Source: Talpa occidentalis (lineage: Eukaryota; Chordata; Mammalia; Eulipotyphla; Talpidae). From it: a stretch of DNA of 64,000 nucleotides. This document shows positions 22,050 through 33,404 of the stretch, piece by piece. Below the pieces are notes generated by a model. The model was not told where the DNA came from, did not search any database, and saw nothing but the letters and a program-made list of their open reading frames with translations. Every line of letters starts with the position of its first letter. Position 1 is the first letter of the stretch. The stretch covers positions 116,882,234 through 116,946,233 of the forward strand of contig NW_023605305.1 of NCBI RefSeq assembly GCF_014898055.3, in the 5' to 3' direction. The position numbers and the translations under genes are program-made.

Positions 22050-22321
22050 AGAATTCTGGGCAGGGCCTCCCTGGTGGCGCAGGGGTTAAGTCCCAGCACT
22101 GTGAAGCTGGCCTCTGCAGCGCCAGTTCGACCCCCGGCCTGCCAGGGAGCTACCCACATGGTGCGCAGACCTCTCCTGTCTCCCCGCTGCTCCCCTCAGC
22201 AGTGTACTTCATCAGTCTGCCTGTTCTGCTCCCTGCTCTGTCTCTGGTGAGCCTTCTCACCACCCCCCCCCGCCCGGCCTGCACCCCAGCTCTTGTGTGC
22301 ATAAAAAAGAATTCTAGACAG
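22050..22321 (+). mobile_element. tRNA-derived SINE no. 4
   Basis: Body about 22064-22307, same subfamily as the copy at 18.3 kb. B-box slightly changed (agttcgacccc). Short tail (gcataaaaaa), so older or truncated in its A-run. Target duplication agaattctgggcag / agaattctagacag at 22050-22063 and 22308-22321 (two mismatches). Confidence 0.9.
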
Positions 22322-22739
22322 TACCACCATTTTTCACCTTACAATCCTGGAAACAGTTTCAAAAAGCATATTTTGATACACGGTGGGGAGGGGTGACCTG
22401 CCGGCCGCCACGGCACAGGAGCCTGGACAGAGCAGGCGCCCGCTGTCCCCAGGGCGGCCACGCTGTGGAGCTGCCACCCACACAGATGCCGGTGCTCAGC
22501 GTCTGTGGCAGAGCCAGGCTGGGCTGGGAAGCACAGCGCTGGGCCTCGGTGGGGCTGCTCAGGGTTGGCGGACGCCCAGCACCTCCGCCCCAGCCCGCCA
22601 GGCCTGCCCCTCCCGGTGCCGCCCACCCCACACAGCTTCCGCCCCGGGGTGGCCTGGGGACCTTCCTGGAAGCTCTGAGCCTCGAGGGGCCAGCAGGGGC
22701 CGCCTGACACAAGGGACAGGCCTCACGCGGGGCCTCTGC

Positions 22740-22860
22740 TCCTCAACCTACTTTACAGGAGGAGAAACCGAGTCTCAGAGTGCAAAGGGATGGAGAGTCA
22801 CTCTGCGTCACAAAGGGACCCAGGGAGCCGGTCCACCCCTCGTGCGAGTCCAGCTCTTGG
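22740..22860 (+). repeat. MIR element
   Basis: actttacaggaggagaaacc, then gagtctcagagtgcaaaggg, then tcactctgcgtcacaaaggg match the MIR run of dinucleotide landmarks (tttacagatgaggaaactgaggc... ggtcacacagc). Forward orientation. Confidence 0.6.
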
Positions 22861-25800
22861 CCTGGCCAGGTGGACAGAGCTCCCGGGACCAGGGCTCGGC
22901 CGCACAAGCCCAGACCCGGCCCCGCTGCAGCCCCAGCCGGCGCCTGTCTCTGGCCCCCCATGTCCCTGTGCCACAAGTGCTTACTGGAGCCAACGCCCCC
23001 GCCTGTGCAGAGCGCCTGCCCCTCTCGTGCCCACGGGCTGGCCGGACCCCGCGGCTGTCTCAGAGGGCGCTGGCCGGGACAGTTCCGCGCCCTGGAGGGG
23101 TCTGGTCCCACCCGTGTGTGCACTTGAGACGATGCCCGCCACCGCCAGGAAGCCCTCCAGGATGCAGCACCGCCACTTCCTCGCTGGTGGATGCAGTCGC
23201 CCCTGGGCTCGGTAGAGGGTGCGCTGGGGACGCTGGCCAGGGGGTTTCATGCTCCAGGTCTGGGATTTTCCCTCTGGACGAGGTGTCCAGTGTGGCGAGG
23301 ACCAGGCCTCACGCTGCGGCAGGGGTCCCCCTCCTCATCCCTCCCAGGAGGGTGGGCAGTGCAGAAGCCCCCCCACCCGCTTCCCACCTAGTCTAACCAC
23401 CCCGGCCCCTTCTGGGGCTCCGGGGGGGCCCAGGGACAGCATCTGTGGAGGGGAGGCCGCGGCCAGGGCTGACTTTCTACCCATGAGGAGCGACTTTCTC
23501 TTGTTCCAGAGTCTGTGCTCACTGGAGACCCAGGCGCCCGAATTCCAGGCAGTCCAGGGGCTGCAGCCCCACCCCCGCACTGAGGCACACAGTGACAAGC
23601 TGCTGGAGGTTGAGGGGTGCCAGAGTTGGGCGGGGGCCGGGGAGCAGCTGCCGCCACTTGGCTCCACCTGGCAGACCTCGCTGTTCCAGGAACTCGGCTC
23701 GCCCGGGGGGTGTCTCAACGCCAGTGCCCTCCTGGCTCCGCAGAGGCTCGCAATTGCTTGCTGGATGCACCGCGAGCGGAGTCAGGCAGGGACGGAGCCT
23801 CGGCCCCGGGCAGTAGCCACCCAGGCCGGGTGCCGGCTTCGAGGGCGCTCACCCGCCCTGACTTCACGGGTGGCCCTTATGCAGCGAGACGTTCCTCTGG
23901 GCCAGTGTCACTCCCTGCCCCTCTGCCGCACAGGCTGGGGGAGCCCGGTTGGAGGGTTCAACCCGCACTGTAAGTCCCGGGAAAGGAGGTGCCCCCCAAA
24001 AGGGAAGAGGTCGGGGCACATCTGCACTGGGCCGCGACTGCTGCAGGGCCGGTCCTGCTGGACGCGCTCCCGGGGCACACGTGCTCCAGGGCAGCCCCCG
24101 CCCGCGAACACGGTGGCAAAGCAGGAAATTCCGTTTTCCGCTCCCCTGAGCCAGGGTGCAGGGTCTCCAGGAGGCTCCGGTGACAACAAACGCGTTATCA
24201 GATCCTGCCCCTCAGAAGACACCTTATCGCAGATACGATGATGATCTGCAAAGACGGGCCCCAGGGGAGGCCCAGTGGTGGGGGTGCCTGCAGGGGACCT
24301 AAGGTCCAGGGCAGGGCGGGGGGGGGGGGAAGTGTGGCCCCCACATGCCCCCTGCCGGCCCTCTCTGCCTTAGGCTGGCCTCAGCCCTCAACCAGAGATC
24401 TCCAGATGCCAGGACGCCGAGGCCAGCCCCAAACAAAGAGCTGCTGTGCTGGGCAGCCAGCCCCACGGACGGTTTGGGGGCCAGGGAGGCGGCCTTGGGA
24501 GCGGATGGCACCGAGAAGAGGGTAGGAGGGTGGGAAGCAACAGGATCTCTTCAGCCACCGTGCCCCCTGGGCCAGGGACAGTCCTCCTGGCCCCGGGCTG
24601 GGCCAGCAGGCGGGGACCCAGGCCTGCGCTGGCCGTGCTGCTTGGACAGCGGGTGAAGCGGGAGCAAGGCCAGTAAGACTCTGACTCTGGGGCTGGCCGC
24701 GCCCTCGCCCTGCTGCCAGCACAGACGCCTGCAAGGAGCCCAGTGCAGGCGATGCCCCCAGCGGGAGGGTCCGAGCACCGGGGTGTGGCCCGTGGGTCCG
24801 GGTGCTCTGGGGAGGACGTGAAGCCGGAGGGACTCTGGCCGGCGGAGGGCATCTGCTGCTCCACCCTGTCCGGTGACGCTGTCCCCGAGCACCAGGGCGA
24901 CCGCCCGCCTGGCACTGTGCAGGGCAGCTGTGTCCACTGCTGAGGACGCCTGCCCCCTCCCAGCGGGCGCGCAAGCGCGGCGGCATCTGCCAAGAACACA
25001 GGGCAGGATACCCCCACTCCGCTCGCCCAGGTGAGTGCTTGAGAGGCGCGGCGCGGGGGGGGGGTGAGGGGCGCGGTGGAGAGGGGCACGGCTCGGCCAG
25101 GGGGGCAGGCGTGGGTGGCGAGGGGCGTGCGGGGATGGGGGAGGCCTGTATGGGGTCTGTGGGCAGCATCGGAGCTGCAGGCGACTCTGTGTCTCCCCCT
25201 GACCGTCTGGTGTCTCCCTCGTGGTCGAGCGGTGCTCGGGCCACCCCGATGCAGCCTGCCCCCTGCCCCGCTTACAGCCCCCGCCACAGGGGCGTGAGCC
25301 GGGGCCTCGGCGCTGCCAGCCAGAGGCCACCACCGGCAAACTCAGCGGGTTTGCCCCTGGGGGAGGGGAGAGCCACCTTCCAGGGAGGCCTCGCTCCCAA
25401 ATCTCATCACACAAGGAGCCAAGATGCGGGGTGGTCCGACGGCGGGGGAGACAGCGGGAGCCCGCTGACTGGGTGGGGAGACCGAGGCTGGGGCTGCCTG
25501 AGACCCGGGGCCCTGGTGAGGGCTTCGAGCCAGCCCCTTGGTTCTTCTCCCGCTGCCTGGAAGCCAGCAAGTCTGAGCAGCTGCGGGGGCGCTCGCCCGC
25601 TGGTGTTCCCGCTGGAGGGAGCTCGAGGGAGCACCCCTCTCTACCTTTGGGCCTGCACCTGGCCACTCCCTCCGCCGGCAGCCTGGCCGGGCAGGACAGG
25701 GCAGGGCCTGCTGAGGAGGAACAGGGGCCATCAGAGGCCCCAGCAGTGCACCCCAGGGCGAGGAGGCCCAGGCCTGGGGGCTCGGACCCTGGTCTCAGGC

Positions 25801-25919
25801 TGGGCACCTCGGCTATGAAAGTTACCTGACCTCTGGGCCCAGCGGTCTTGCTGAACAAGCTGGCCAGCTCCCCCGGAGCCCGCCTGCCAGCCCGCCCTCC
25901 AACTAAGCACTGTCCCCGT
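22861..25919. other. Intergenic DNA, no gene recognised
   Basis: GC-rich. Long open frames on both strands (for example 22383-23396, 23219-24241 and reverse 24551-25858) show no domain, signal peptide or family resemblance and are attributed to composition. A less GC-rich patch with GATA-type motifs at about 24110-24255 is listed separately. Confidence 0.5.
24110..24255. promoter_or_regulatory. Candidate regulatory patch with GATA-type motifs
   Basis: Contains gttatcagatc (about 24194), cttatcgcagatacgatgat (about 24223) and an ETS-like aggaaattccg (about 24124). Several GATA cores in about 50 bases of otherwise GC-saturated DNA. Function is inference only. Confidence 0.25.
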
Positions 25920-26085
25920 GTTAGGGGGAAATGATGTCCTGAGTTAATCCCATACAGGCTTTTAAGCGTGCGGGTGAGGACCCACAGTCAGGCACCCCGT
26001 TTTGTATCGGGGTTGCTCTACAACACCTGCAGCAGCCTTCTGCCCCCCGGGCAGCTCCTGGCTCTGCTCTGACCAGGTGGTCAGC
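25920..26085 (+). repeat. Unnamed dispersed repeat, copy 2
   Basis: Here the two segments shared with 15950-16225 are directly joined: gatgtcctgagttaatccc is immediately followed by the aagcgtgcgggtgaggaccc segment. The joined unit starts ttaggggg and ends ctctacaac, reminiscent of an LTR or solo element boundary, but no clear target duplication is seen. Confidence 0.6.
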
Positions 26086-28640
26086 TCAAGCCCGTCGGGG
26101 TTGGGAAGCGCGAGGCCCCGGGGCGGGGGGACAGGAGCACGCTGCAGCCTGGCCGGCGTGGACACACGTGCCTGAGCGGCCAGCCGGGGGAGGAGACCCC
26201 TCCCATCCCGACACTGCCCCGGGTCGGGGAGCTCAGGCGTGTGCTGGCCTCCGACCCGGAGCCCCTGGCCTCGCAGCAGACGCCCGCGCCCACCTGGCCG
26301 GGTCACGTTGCCTCGAGTCTCTGGACGGCCCTCCTCACAGGCACACAACCGCCTGGTCACCTGTGGGCACTGACCGTGGAGTGTCTTCCAGGGCAGGGGC
26401 TTGGCTTTGACCTGCTATGACCCCGAAGCGGGGGCAGGCGCACCCCTCCACTCAAGGGGGGCTTGCCTGGGGGCAGCACAGGGAGGGGGCGGCCCCACCC
26501 GCCCTCCTGGCTTAGGTGGATTAGCGCGCGGCTTTGTGGTGACTGTGGCATTTGGCTGTTTACTCCCGCTAACCACCCTCGTTGCTCGCTTGGTTGGCAC
26601 AACGCTGTGCCGCGGGGGCCCACGGATGCCGGGCTCAGCAGCCCTGTTCACCGCACGGACAGTCCCTGCAGCTGCAGCCCCGGCCCACGAGGACCAAGGC
26701 CACAGTCCAGGCAGCTCAGCCACCGGCCCCTGCCGTGCCCGGCCCTCGGCCTGCACCGCTGCCCCGGGGCCCGAGTCCTCACTGGCCGCCCTCTCCCGCT
26801 CTCCCAGCTGAGACGCGCTTGTTACTTAAGTTCTCCTGCGGCCTCAGACCCGCAGCGGCCTCCGGGGGTGGCTGGGCTCACGGGGGCAGAAGGGACTCTC
26901 TGGGCAGCTGCCGTGAGGGTCTGCGTCAGCCCCCTTGTCCACGGGCAGGGCTGGTGCCCAGGACGCCGGGGAGTAGGGGTGGGGTGGCGCCCCCGAGGCG
27001 CCCTTCCTTCACCCCCCACCCCCACCCCGGCTGCGGGCCCAGGGCTGATGAGAAGGCGGCCTGAGGCGCTGAGCTTTGTGTGCAATTTTAATAGCCACGG
27101 TGGGTTTGATCCCACACTGCTGCAGAATCAGTCCCTGCAGGTTCCAGGAGGCGTTTATGGACAGGCCTCGACGACCGGCCCCTCATCTGGGGCTGGAACT
27201 TTGATTCGAGAGCCCTGAGAGGTGGCGGGGGCTCCGGGGCCCACTCGCCTCCCACCCCCCCCACCCCCCCCACCGCCCCCACCCCGCGTCTGGCCCTGCC
27301 GTGCCCCTGCGGGCCGCGGGTCGCTCCCCAGCCGGGCCTCGCCTCCTGTGACGGAATGGGCGAGCCTCTTCCCGAGGGAGGGCATCTCCCTGGGGGGCCT
27401 GGGGGTGGAAGGCAGCGGTGAAGGCAGCGGTTCCTGGAAGCCGGGCCTGCCCTGCCCTGCCCTGCCCTGCCCTGCCGGGACCTGCCTTGGGCGGCCGGCG
27501 CGGAAGAGGTTAAAGCTGGCTCAGCGAGCGCCAGGCTCACGCCCCGCCCTGGGGCCTGTCCCGGTGTTGGCAGGATCTGCTGGGCTTGCTGGGGTTAGGT
27601 AAGCCTCTGCTGGGCCGGCGCCAGCCTCTCAGGTCCTGCCTCCTGAGCTGCACCAACCTGCCCGCGGATCCCGCAGGCGAGAAATCTGGGCAGAGCATCT
27701 GTGATCTGTCCCGGGAGCTGAGCCCGCTCAGCTTTCCCCGCGCCCGGCTCCAGATCGCAACCCTTTCTCGGGCTGATCTCTGGAGTCTGGGCTGAAGCTC
27801 TGAGACCAGATAACGTGGGGTGGGGGGGGTGGGGGGGGGCAGGAACATTGCGGGTGTGAGGGGCAGGCAGGAGGGACCCGGGCCGAGGCTCCTGGGGCTG
27901 CCCCGCCCCCGCATCCTGCCTCCCACTGCTGCCACGGCCGGCCGCAGTGTCCTCCGGTCCCCCGCGCCCTTCTCCCAGGGCCCAGCTGCTCCTTAGCTGA
28001 CCTGGCCGGGCCGCTGGCGTCTTGCACGGAGCGGCGGTCAGCAAAGGGACCTGATCTTGCAGATAGTGCTGGCCCAACCTCTCCTCTCCTGTCAGTGACC
28101 AGCCCGGCGACAAGCCCACGAGCCCAGGGCCACACGGGCTGACCGGTGGCCTCTCCAGGGGCCCCGGCTGGCATGTCCCCGCTCCAAGGTCCCGCCCCGC
28201 CCCCGGGTGGCCTTGGGCAGTGAGGATGTGCTGCCGAGTCCACCCTCCCCTGTGCTCCGGAGCCGCCTGGGGATAGGGTCACCCCCGCAGACGCGGCTGG
28301 AACCAGCTTCCTGGTTCCTAAGTCCACACTGGAGACACGGAGCCCCCCACAGGCCCGCTGGAGTCCGTGGGGACCCGGGCCCGGAGCCCCCAGCACTGGG
28401 GAGGGCGGCTCCAGGCCCAGCTCCCCATGACCCTGCCCGGCCGGGTGCGCCTCTGCTCACAGTGAGGGGGACACGGCCTCTCTCGGGTGGACTGGACGAG
28501 CGCCTGGGGGAGGGGCGCTGCGGCCGGGCGGCACCGGGCAGGAGAACCTTCCGGGCCAGGCGCCAGGACAGAGGACCCTGCGCACCTCCCGCCCCCGGCT
28601 TGCCTGCGACCAGCGCAGGGCCCTGCCTCATCCCGTTTCC
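26086..28640. other. Intergenic DNA with G/C-rich simple repeats
   Basis: No gene recognised. Contains C-rich low-complexity at about 27250-27290 (ccccccaccccccccc type), a CCTGC pentamer array at 27446-27476 and a G-rich tract at about 27815-27842. Confidence 0.5.
27446..27476 (+). repeat. (CCTGC)6 pentanucleotide microsatellite
   Basis: Six uninterrupted copies of cctgc. Perfect repetition suggests it may vary in length between individuals. Confidence 0.9.
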
Positions 28641-28644
28641 TCGC

Positions 28645-29190
28645 GTTCTCTGCCAACTCCTCGAGCCGCGTGTATTTATTTCTTCGTGAGTCTGATTTTA
28701 GGTTTCTGTCACTTACAATCAAAATTTCCTCATCGAGACCAACAGGGACAGAGCCGCCGCAGCCGCGGGCTCCCGCCGCACCCCCTCCCCGCGAGCAGAG
28801 CTCTGGATGTGGCAGCAATGGGGAGGCACGTCCCGGGCGGAGATGCTGGGCCTGGGCAGACCGGATGCCCCTGGCTCTCGCTTCCCAGGATCGCTCGCAT
28901 GGACAGCAGCCAAGTGACCCAGTTCTAGACCGTGAGTCAAGGACACTCTGGGAAAGGAAACAGAAGGGGCGTCTGGGAACGCAGGCAGAGCCAGCTTCAC
29001 ACTAGTCCCTCTTCCTGCCTGTGAGAAGAGGTGACGGCCGGAGCCACAGCAGCCTCCCTGGACCATGAGGCAGAGACCGGCAGCATCGCCGTGAGCCCTG
29101 AAGGAGACTGACCACCCGAGTGCTCCCTACAAGACAACGAATGCCTGTCTGTTGAGCCCCAGTTGGGCTCTTCGCTGGGTGCGGCTCACA
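28645..29190 (+). repeat. Old interspersed repeat relic, class uncertain
   Basis: tctgtcacttacaatcaaaa (about 28703) and cagcagcctccctggaccatgaggc (about 29046) resemble wording common in old mammalian LTR or DNA-transposon repeats. The two motifs could belong to one or two elements. I cannot name the family. Confidence 0.35.
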
Positions 29191-29294
29191 GTGTTCCCCA
29201 GGAATGGCTCAGCCATTCTTGACCAACCCGGGGGCCGTCCAGGAGCCACTGACCGATGCTCAGACGAGAGTGACAGTCACCAGCAGAGCCAGCC

Positions 29295-29412
29295 ACGTTC
29301 ACTGAGCAGCTACTGCTGGCGGCAGAGCTGGGCGCCTGAGAGGCACACAACCTCACGCTCGTGCAGGAACTCTGCGGCGCTATTGTTTCCCCTGTTTGAT
29401 GGGTCAGGTGCT
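29295..29412 (+). repeat. MIR element
   Basis: ttcactgagcagctactgct, ggcgcctgagaggcacacaa and ctattgtttcccctgtttga follow the MIR order (tgagcacctactatgtgcc ... ctattattatccccatttt). GC-drifted. Forward orientation. Confidence 0.5.
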
Positions 29413-29429
29413 GGTACCAAACAGCCCGA

Positions 29430-31296
29430 CACGCTCGCACGGAGGCCGCTCGCTCGATGACACTCACTTTGCACACCTGTGGCACTACAGGGGCTGGGGA
29501 GGGGGGCCGGGAGCAGGCCGCTGCTGAGGAGGGAGCTGCCAGGGCACACCTGGACTCACGCTCTGGCCAGGGAGGCCCGGAGGCGCCAGCCCCTGCAGAG
29601 GGTGGGAAGTGGAGATGCGGAGGCAAGAGGGGGCTCTGGCCTGGGGCAGTGGCAGCAGCTTGTTGTGCAGTCAGCAGGGCAGCCTCCAGCACCTCACCCC
29701 CGGCTCCCTCCCTGCCCTCTCATGCCTGGCCAAGGTGCTAGCCAGCCCCTGCCCCCTCAGACCACTTCTGAGACGCTCCTGCTCCTTCTGCAGAAGCCAC
29801 CAGCTTCTCAGAGACCCCAACAGTAACGCCTGGGGTCTGCCGGCCGGCAGGGGGCGAGGGCCCAGCACAGACTGGCCAGACCCCTTACTGCCAAGCTGGG
29901 CGAGGAAGTGGCCCGGGAGCCACAGGAGGCCGAGAGGACCCTGCCGAGCTGCCACGGGCTGGCCTAAGGCCTGCACCTGCCCTGAGGCCCCACAGGGGCC
30001 ACGGCGAGGCCCTGGCAGAGCCCAGAGCTCTGCCTCCCGACTTTTGATGAGGATGGGGGGTGGGCCGAGGCCTGGAGTTGGGTTCACGACGGAGACCTGT
30101 GCCCGCAGCTGAGCTGAGCCCCCGGGTCCCGGGTCCAGAGGCTCTTGAGAGAGCCAGGCAGCGGCTGTGTGCCGAGTGCCAGCTGCGCCTGCACTGAACC
30201 AGGGGCGTCCGCGGGGCTGCCAGCCAGAGCAGGTTCCCGGAGGTGCTGGGCCGGGGCCTCGCTGGGGGACCCCCTTGCTGAGCGCAGACGGACCCTAAGT
30301 GATCCAGGCAGAGCAGATGCCACAGCCAGGCAGAGCAGCAGAGACCCCCCAACGTGGCACCGCCGCACAGCTGTCTCGTTCCCAGCTGCTGGGGGGACAC
30401 CGTGTCTTCTCTGGGAGCAGACTCCTCCGTGCCGTGGCCCAGGTCTGGGCACCCCCGCCCCCCGAAGCCACGGGCCTGCGCACGAGGGCCTGGCCGGCCG
30501 CTCCCACTGATTCACCCGCTTCCTCTTCCTGCTCAGCGCCGCTTCCCAGGCCCGGCGCCCAGGCCTGCCTGACTCACCTCCTGGGGCTGGGCCGAGGACC
30601 ACAAGTCGGGGCTCGTGGAAGTGGGACGGGGTGACCTGGGTGGGGGGGGTCACAGCCAGGTGAGGCCGGGAGGGTCTGGTGTGAGCAGCACGGCGGGCCT
30701 CAGGGAGCGGCCTGTGGGGGCCTCGGGTCCCCCGGTGGGGTCTTTGGGGCCTCCCTGCCCTCCTCCCGCTGCTTCTCCCGAGGCCGGGGACAGTCCCCCC
30801 CGCCTGTGCTGCCCGCCTCCTGGTCACCTGCTGGCACAGGACCTGGGTTTGCCGTCCAGAGGCCCGGCTGGCGCCCTCGGGCCTTTCTCCAAGGGCGGCT
30901 GTGCACCGCCAGGGGTCTGGGGGACCCAGCTTTGCCGTGTGCAGGCAGGAGTTGGGGAGCTGATGGGGCGCTCGTCCTGTGGGGGAGGCTGGCGCGTTCC
31001 CCTTGGGAAGGGCGGGGGAGGGGAGGGCATGAGGCTGATCCTGGCCCCACAGCATCAGGGGCTCCTGCAACATCAGGGGGGCCGGGCCTGGTGGTAGGAC
31101 TCGCTGGCCGCCCGGGGCTGTCCTGCTGGTTCCTGGTGCTCAGGCAGCTGCCCAGCCGGCGCAGACCACCTGGGGGGGGGCCGCAGCCCTGACCGGTGGG
31201 CCTGTCTTCTCGCTGGGCTCCCGGGACCCGCGGGCTGTAGCTGGAGTGGGCAGGGAGGCCGGGACGTGCCAGTGACTCATGGGCAGGACTCGAGGG
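29430..31296. other. Intergenic DNA, nothing recognised
   Basis: GC-rich, with G-runs such as tgggtggggggggtcac near 30640. Open frames on both strands show no family resemblance. Confidence 0.45.
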
Positions 31297-31299
31297 ACC

Positions 31300-31358
31300 T
31301 TGTCCGTGACCTTGGCGAGTCACTTGCTTTCTCTGCATCTGAACCCCCTTCCGGGCAA
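31300..31358 (-). repeat. MIR fragment (reverse)
   Basis: gtgaccttggcgagtcactt followed by gctttctctgcatctgaacc matches the reverse MIR landmark run (tgaccttgggcaagtcacttaacctctctgagcc). Confidence 0.6.
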
Positions 31359-31904
31359 GGGGTCTGGCGGGAGGGGGCGTCTCCGTGCCCCGAGTTCCAG
31401 CACCCGTCCCGCCGGCTCACCCCGAGGCCGGACCCAAAGACCCACCGTGGGGCTCCCCGCCCCAGGGCCTGTGTGCGGCCGGGCCCCTCGCCGGGTGTGC
31501 CTGCCTGTCAGTCATGCCATCACCTGCCACCGGTTCAGACCCCGCATGTCTGTCCTCTGGCCAGAGGCCAGGCTCCCCTGTTCTTGGCCTGCTCCATCTT
31601 GCGGGGGCCCCTGGGCCACACCCCCAGAGGCCTCCTTCCTGCCGGGGGAGGGAGACGTGCTCCTGAGGCTCCCCCTCCTCAAGGGGACGCCAGGCCAGCT
31701 GTGGGCACAGGGCCAGGGTGGCGCCGCCAAGCACCGGCGCCCCCCAGAGCAGCCCCGGCTTGTCGTGGCTCATTCACGCCTGTATGCCTGTGCTCCCGCG
31801 CCCGGCGGGGCTCCCCAGCAGGAACACACTCGCCCACGGCACACGGGCACAGCTCCGCACGCCAGGACAGCAGCGCCACCCGCCTGCTCGCACGCATTCA
31901 TGCC

Positions 31905-32255
31905 CACGAGCTCTTACACCCACGGCACACTCTCCCGCACGTGAGCACACGCACCCCACACGCTCATACCCCATGTAAACACTCATGCCCTTACACTCAC
32001 CCCCACATGCACACTCACACCCACACACTCACACCCCATGTGCACTCACACCCACACACTCACACCACATGTGCACTCACACCCACACACTCACACCCCA
32101 TGTGCACTCACCCACACACACCTATGTACACACCACACCCACACGTGAGCACACACACCCACACATGTACACTCACAAACACAACACACCCATATGTGCA
32201 CACAAACACACACATTAACACCCCCACGTGAACACATGCACTCATACGCAGCCAC
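31905..32255 (+). repeat. CA-rich low-complexity block with a 31-bp minisatellite
   Basis: About 350 bases built from CACAC, CTCACAC and CATGTG words. Inside it, catgtgcactcac recurs at about 32038, 32069 and 32100, giving an exact 31-base period for about three copies. Confidence 0.85.
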
Positions 32256-32371
32256 AGCACCTCAAACCCACATACTCGCCCACTCACACGCAGGCTCACA
32301 TGCACGGCTGCCTTTGTCTTCAGTGCCCAGGAAGAGCCTGGCAGGTGGAATTCTGCGAGCTCTTGTTGACT

Positions 32372-32420
32372 GAGTGAGCGGGCGAGCGAGCGGGTGAGCA
32401 AGCGGGTGAGCGGGAGGGAG
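32372..32420 (+). repeat. (GAGCGGGT)n-like imperfect repeat
   Basis: gagcgggcgagcgagcgggtgagcaagcgggtgagcggg type reiteration of an approximately 4- and 8-base unit over about 45 bases. Confidence 0.7.
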
Positions 32421-32989
32421 AAAGGAGCAGCGGTCACCAGCAAGAGGACCAGGGAGCTGTGCACTCAGGCCAGCTCCTGACCCGTGGACGCGGCAGCTGC
32501 GCTTGAGCTGACCCCGCCACCCCTCTGGCTCCGAGGCCGTTTGGAAACCCAGGTGCCCCTGGCTCCCCGCTTGGGGGCTGGGCCGGCCCAAGACTTGTGG
32601 CCAGAGGTCAGTCTGGCAGATTCGAGACTGGCAGGCTCTGTGCAGCCCACGCCGACTCCCCATGCAGGGCTTGGCCTGGCGCCCCGTGCAGCCAGTGGTC
32701 AGCAGGTCCGAGGCCTCGCCTGTCCCGGCGAGGACGGGGGGCCAGGACTCCAGGCTGTGGGCTCAGGGCAAGGCCTGCTTAGCCCCCCACCAGGAGCCCC
32801 TGGGCCTGTCGTGGGCACGGGGTCCCCGCCCCAGCTCTCAGGGTCTCCTGGGTGTCTTACTGGAGCGCAGCCCCCGGCCCACCTGGCGCCTCCCCGTCGG
32901 CCCCTCTGCACACCCGGCCTGTTCTCCAGAACCTTCCGAGCCCTCTGGATTCTACGGCTGGCAAAGTGCCTGCCTGGGGGGTCGGGCAC

Positions 32990-33126
32990 AGGATTTCTTT
33001 TTTTTTGTTTCATGTAAAGTTTTTTTTTAAGCTCAATTACCATCTTCTCCTAACTTATCTCACAGGAGAACGGATGCTCTATAAGGGCACCTGTCCCTTT
33101 TTTGCAGAATCTGACAAAGAGGTTTC
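32990..33126. other. AT-rich patch with T-runs
   Basis: Contains two T-runs (tctttttttttg and gtttttttttaag) and a non-GC-rich stretch up to the next SINE. May be the tails of old reverse-strand retroposons, but no body is recognised. Confidence 0.35.
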
Positions 33127-33404
33127 AAAATTCCCACGAGCGGCCTCCCTGGTTAAGACGCAACCTGTGGAGCTGTCCGCAGCCTCTGCAGCACGAGTTC
33201 GATCCCCGGCCAGGGAGCTGCCCACAGGGCGCAGCAGCCCTCTCCTGTCTCCCCGCTGCTCCCTCAGCAGTGGATTTCAGTGGATCCGCCTGTTCTGCTC
33301 CCCACTCTGTCTCTGGTGGATCCTCTCACCCCCCACACCTCTGGCCCTCACCCTGGTTCTTGTATAAATAAATAAATCTTAAAAAAAAAAAATTCCTGCG
33401 GAGG
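33127..33404 (+). mobile_element. tRNA-derived SINE no. 5
   Basis: Body about 33141-33390. The head lacks part of the A-box region (ggcctccctggttaagacgc), so it has a small internal deletion; B-box intact (agttcgatccccgg), tail ataaataaataaatctt plus A-run. Imperfect target duplication aattcccacgag / aattcctgcggag. Confidence 0.88.

Noticed and set aside
22383..24241. Overlapping 337- and 340-codon open frames on the + strand
   Set aside because: They overlap each other in different frames, include a MIR repeat, and resemble no protein.
24551..25858. 435-codon open frame on the - strand in intergenic DNA
   Set aside because: Very rich in Pro, Ala, Arg and Gly with no recognisable domain; overlapping frames are also open, as expected when stop codons are rare in GC-rich DNA.
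27245..27295. Possible structured RNA in the C-rich tract
   Set aside because: Low-complexity C-runs with no paired stems.
31905..32255. CRISPR-like regularly spaced repeats
   Set aside because: Tandem CA-rich minisatellite in a mammalian genome; no unique spacers.
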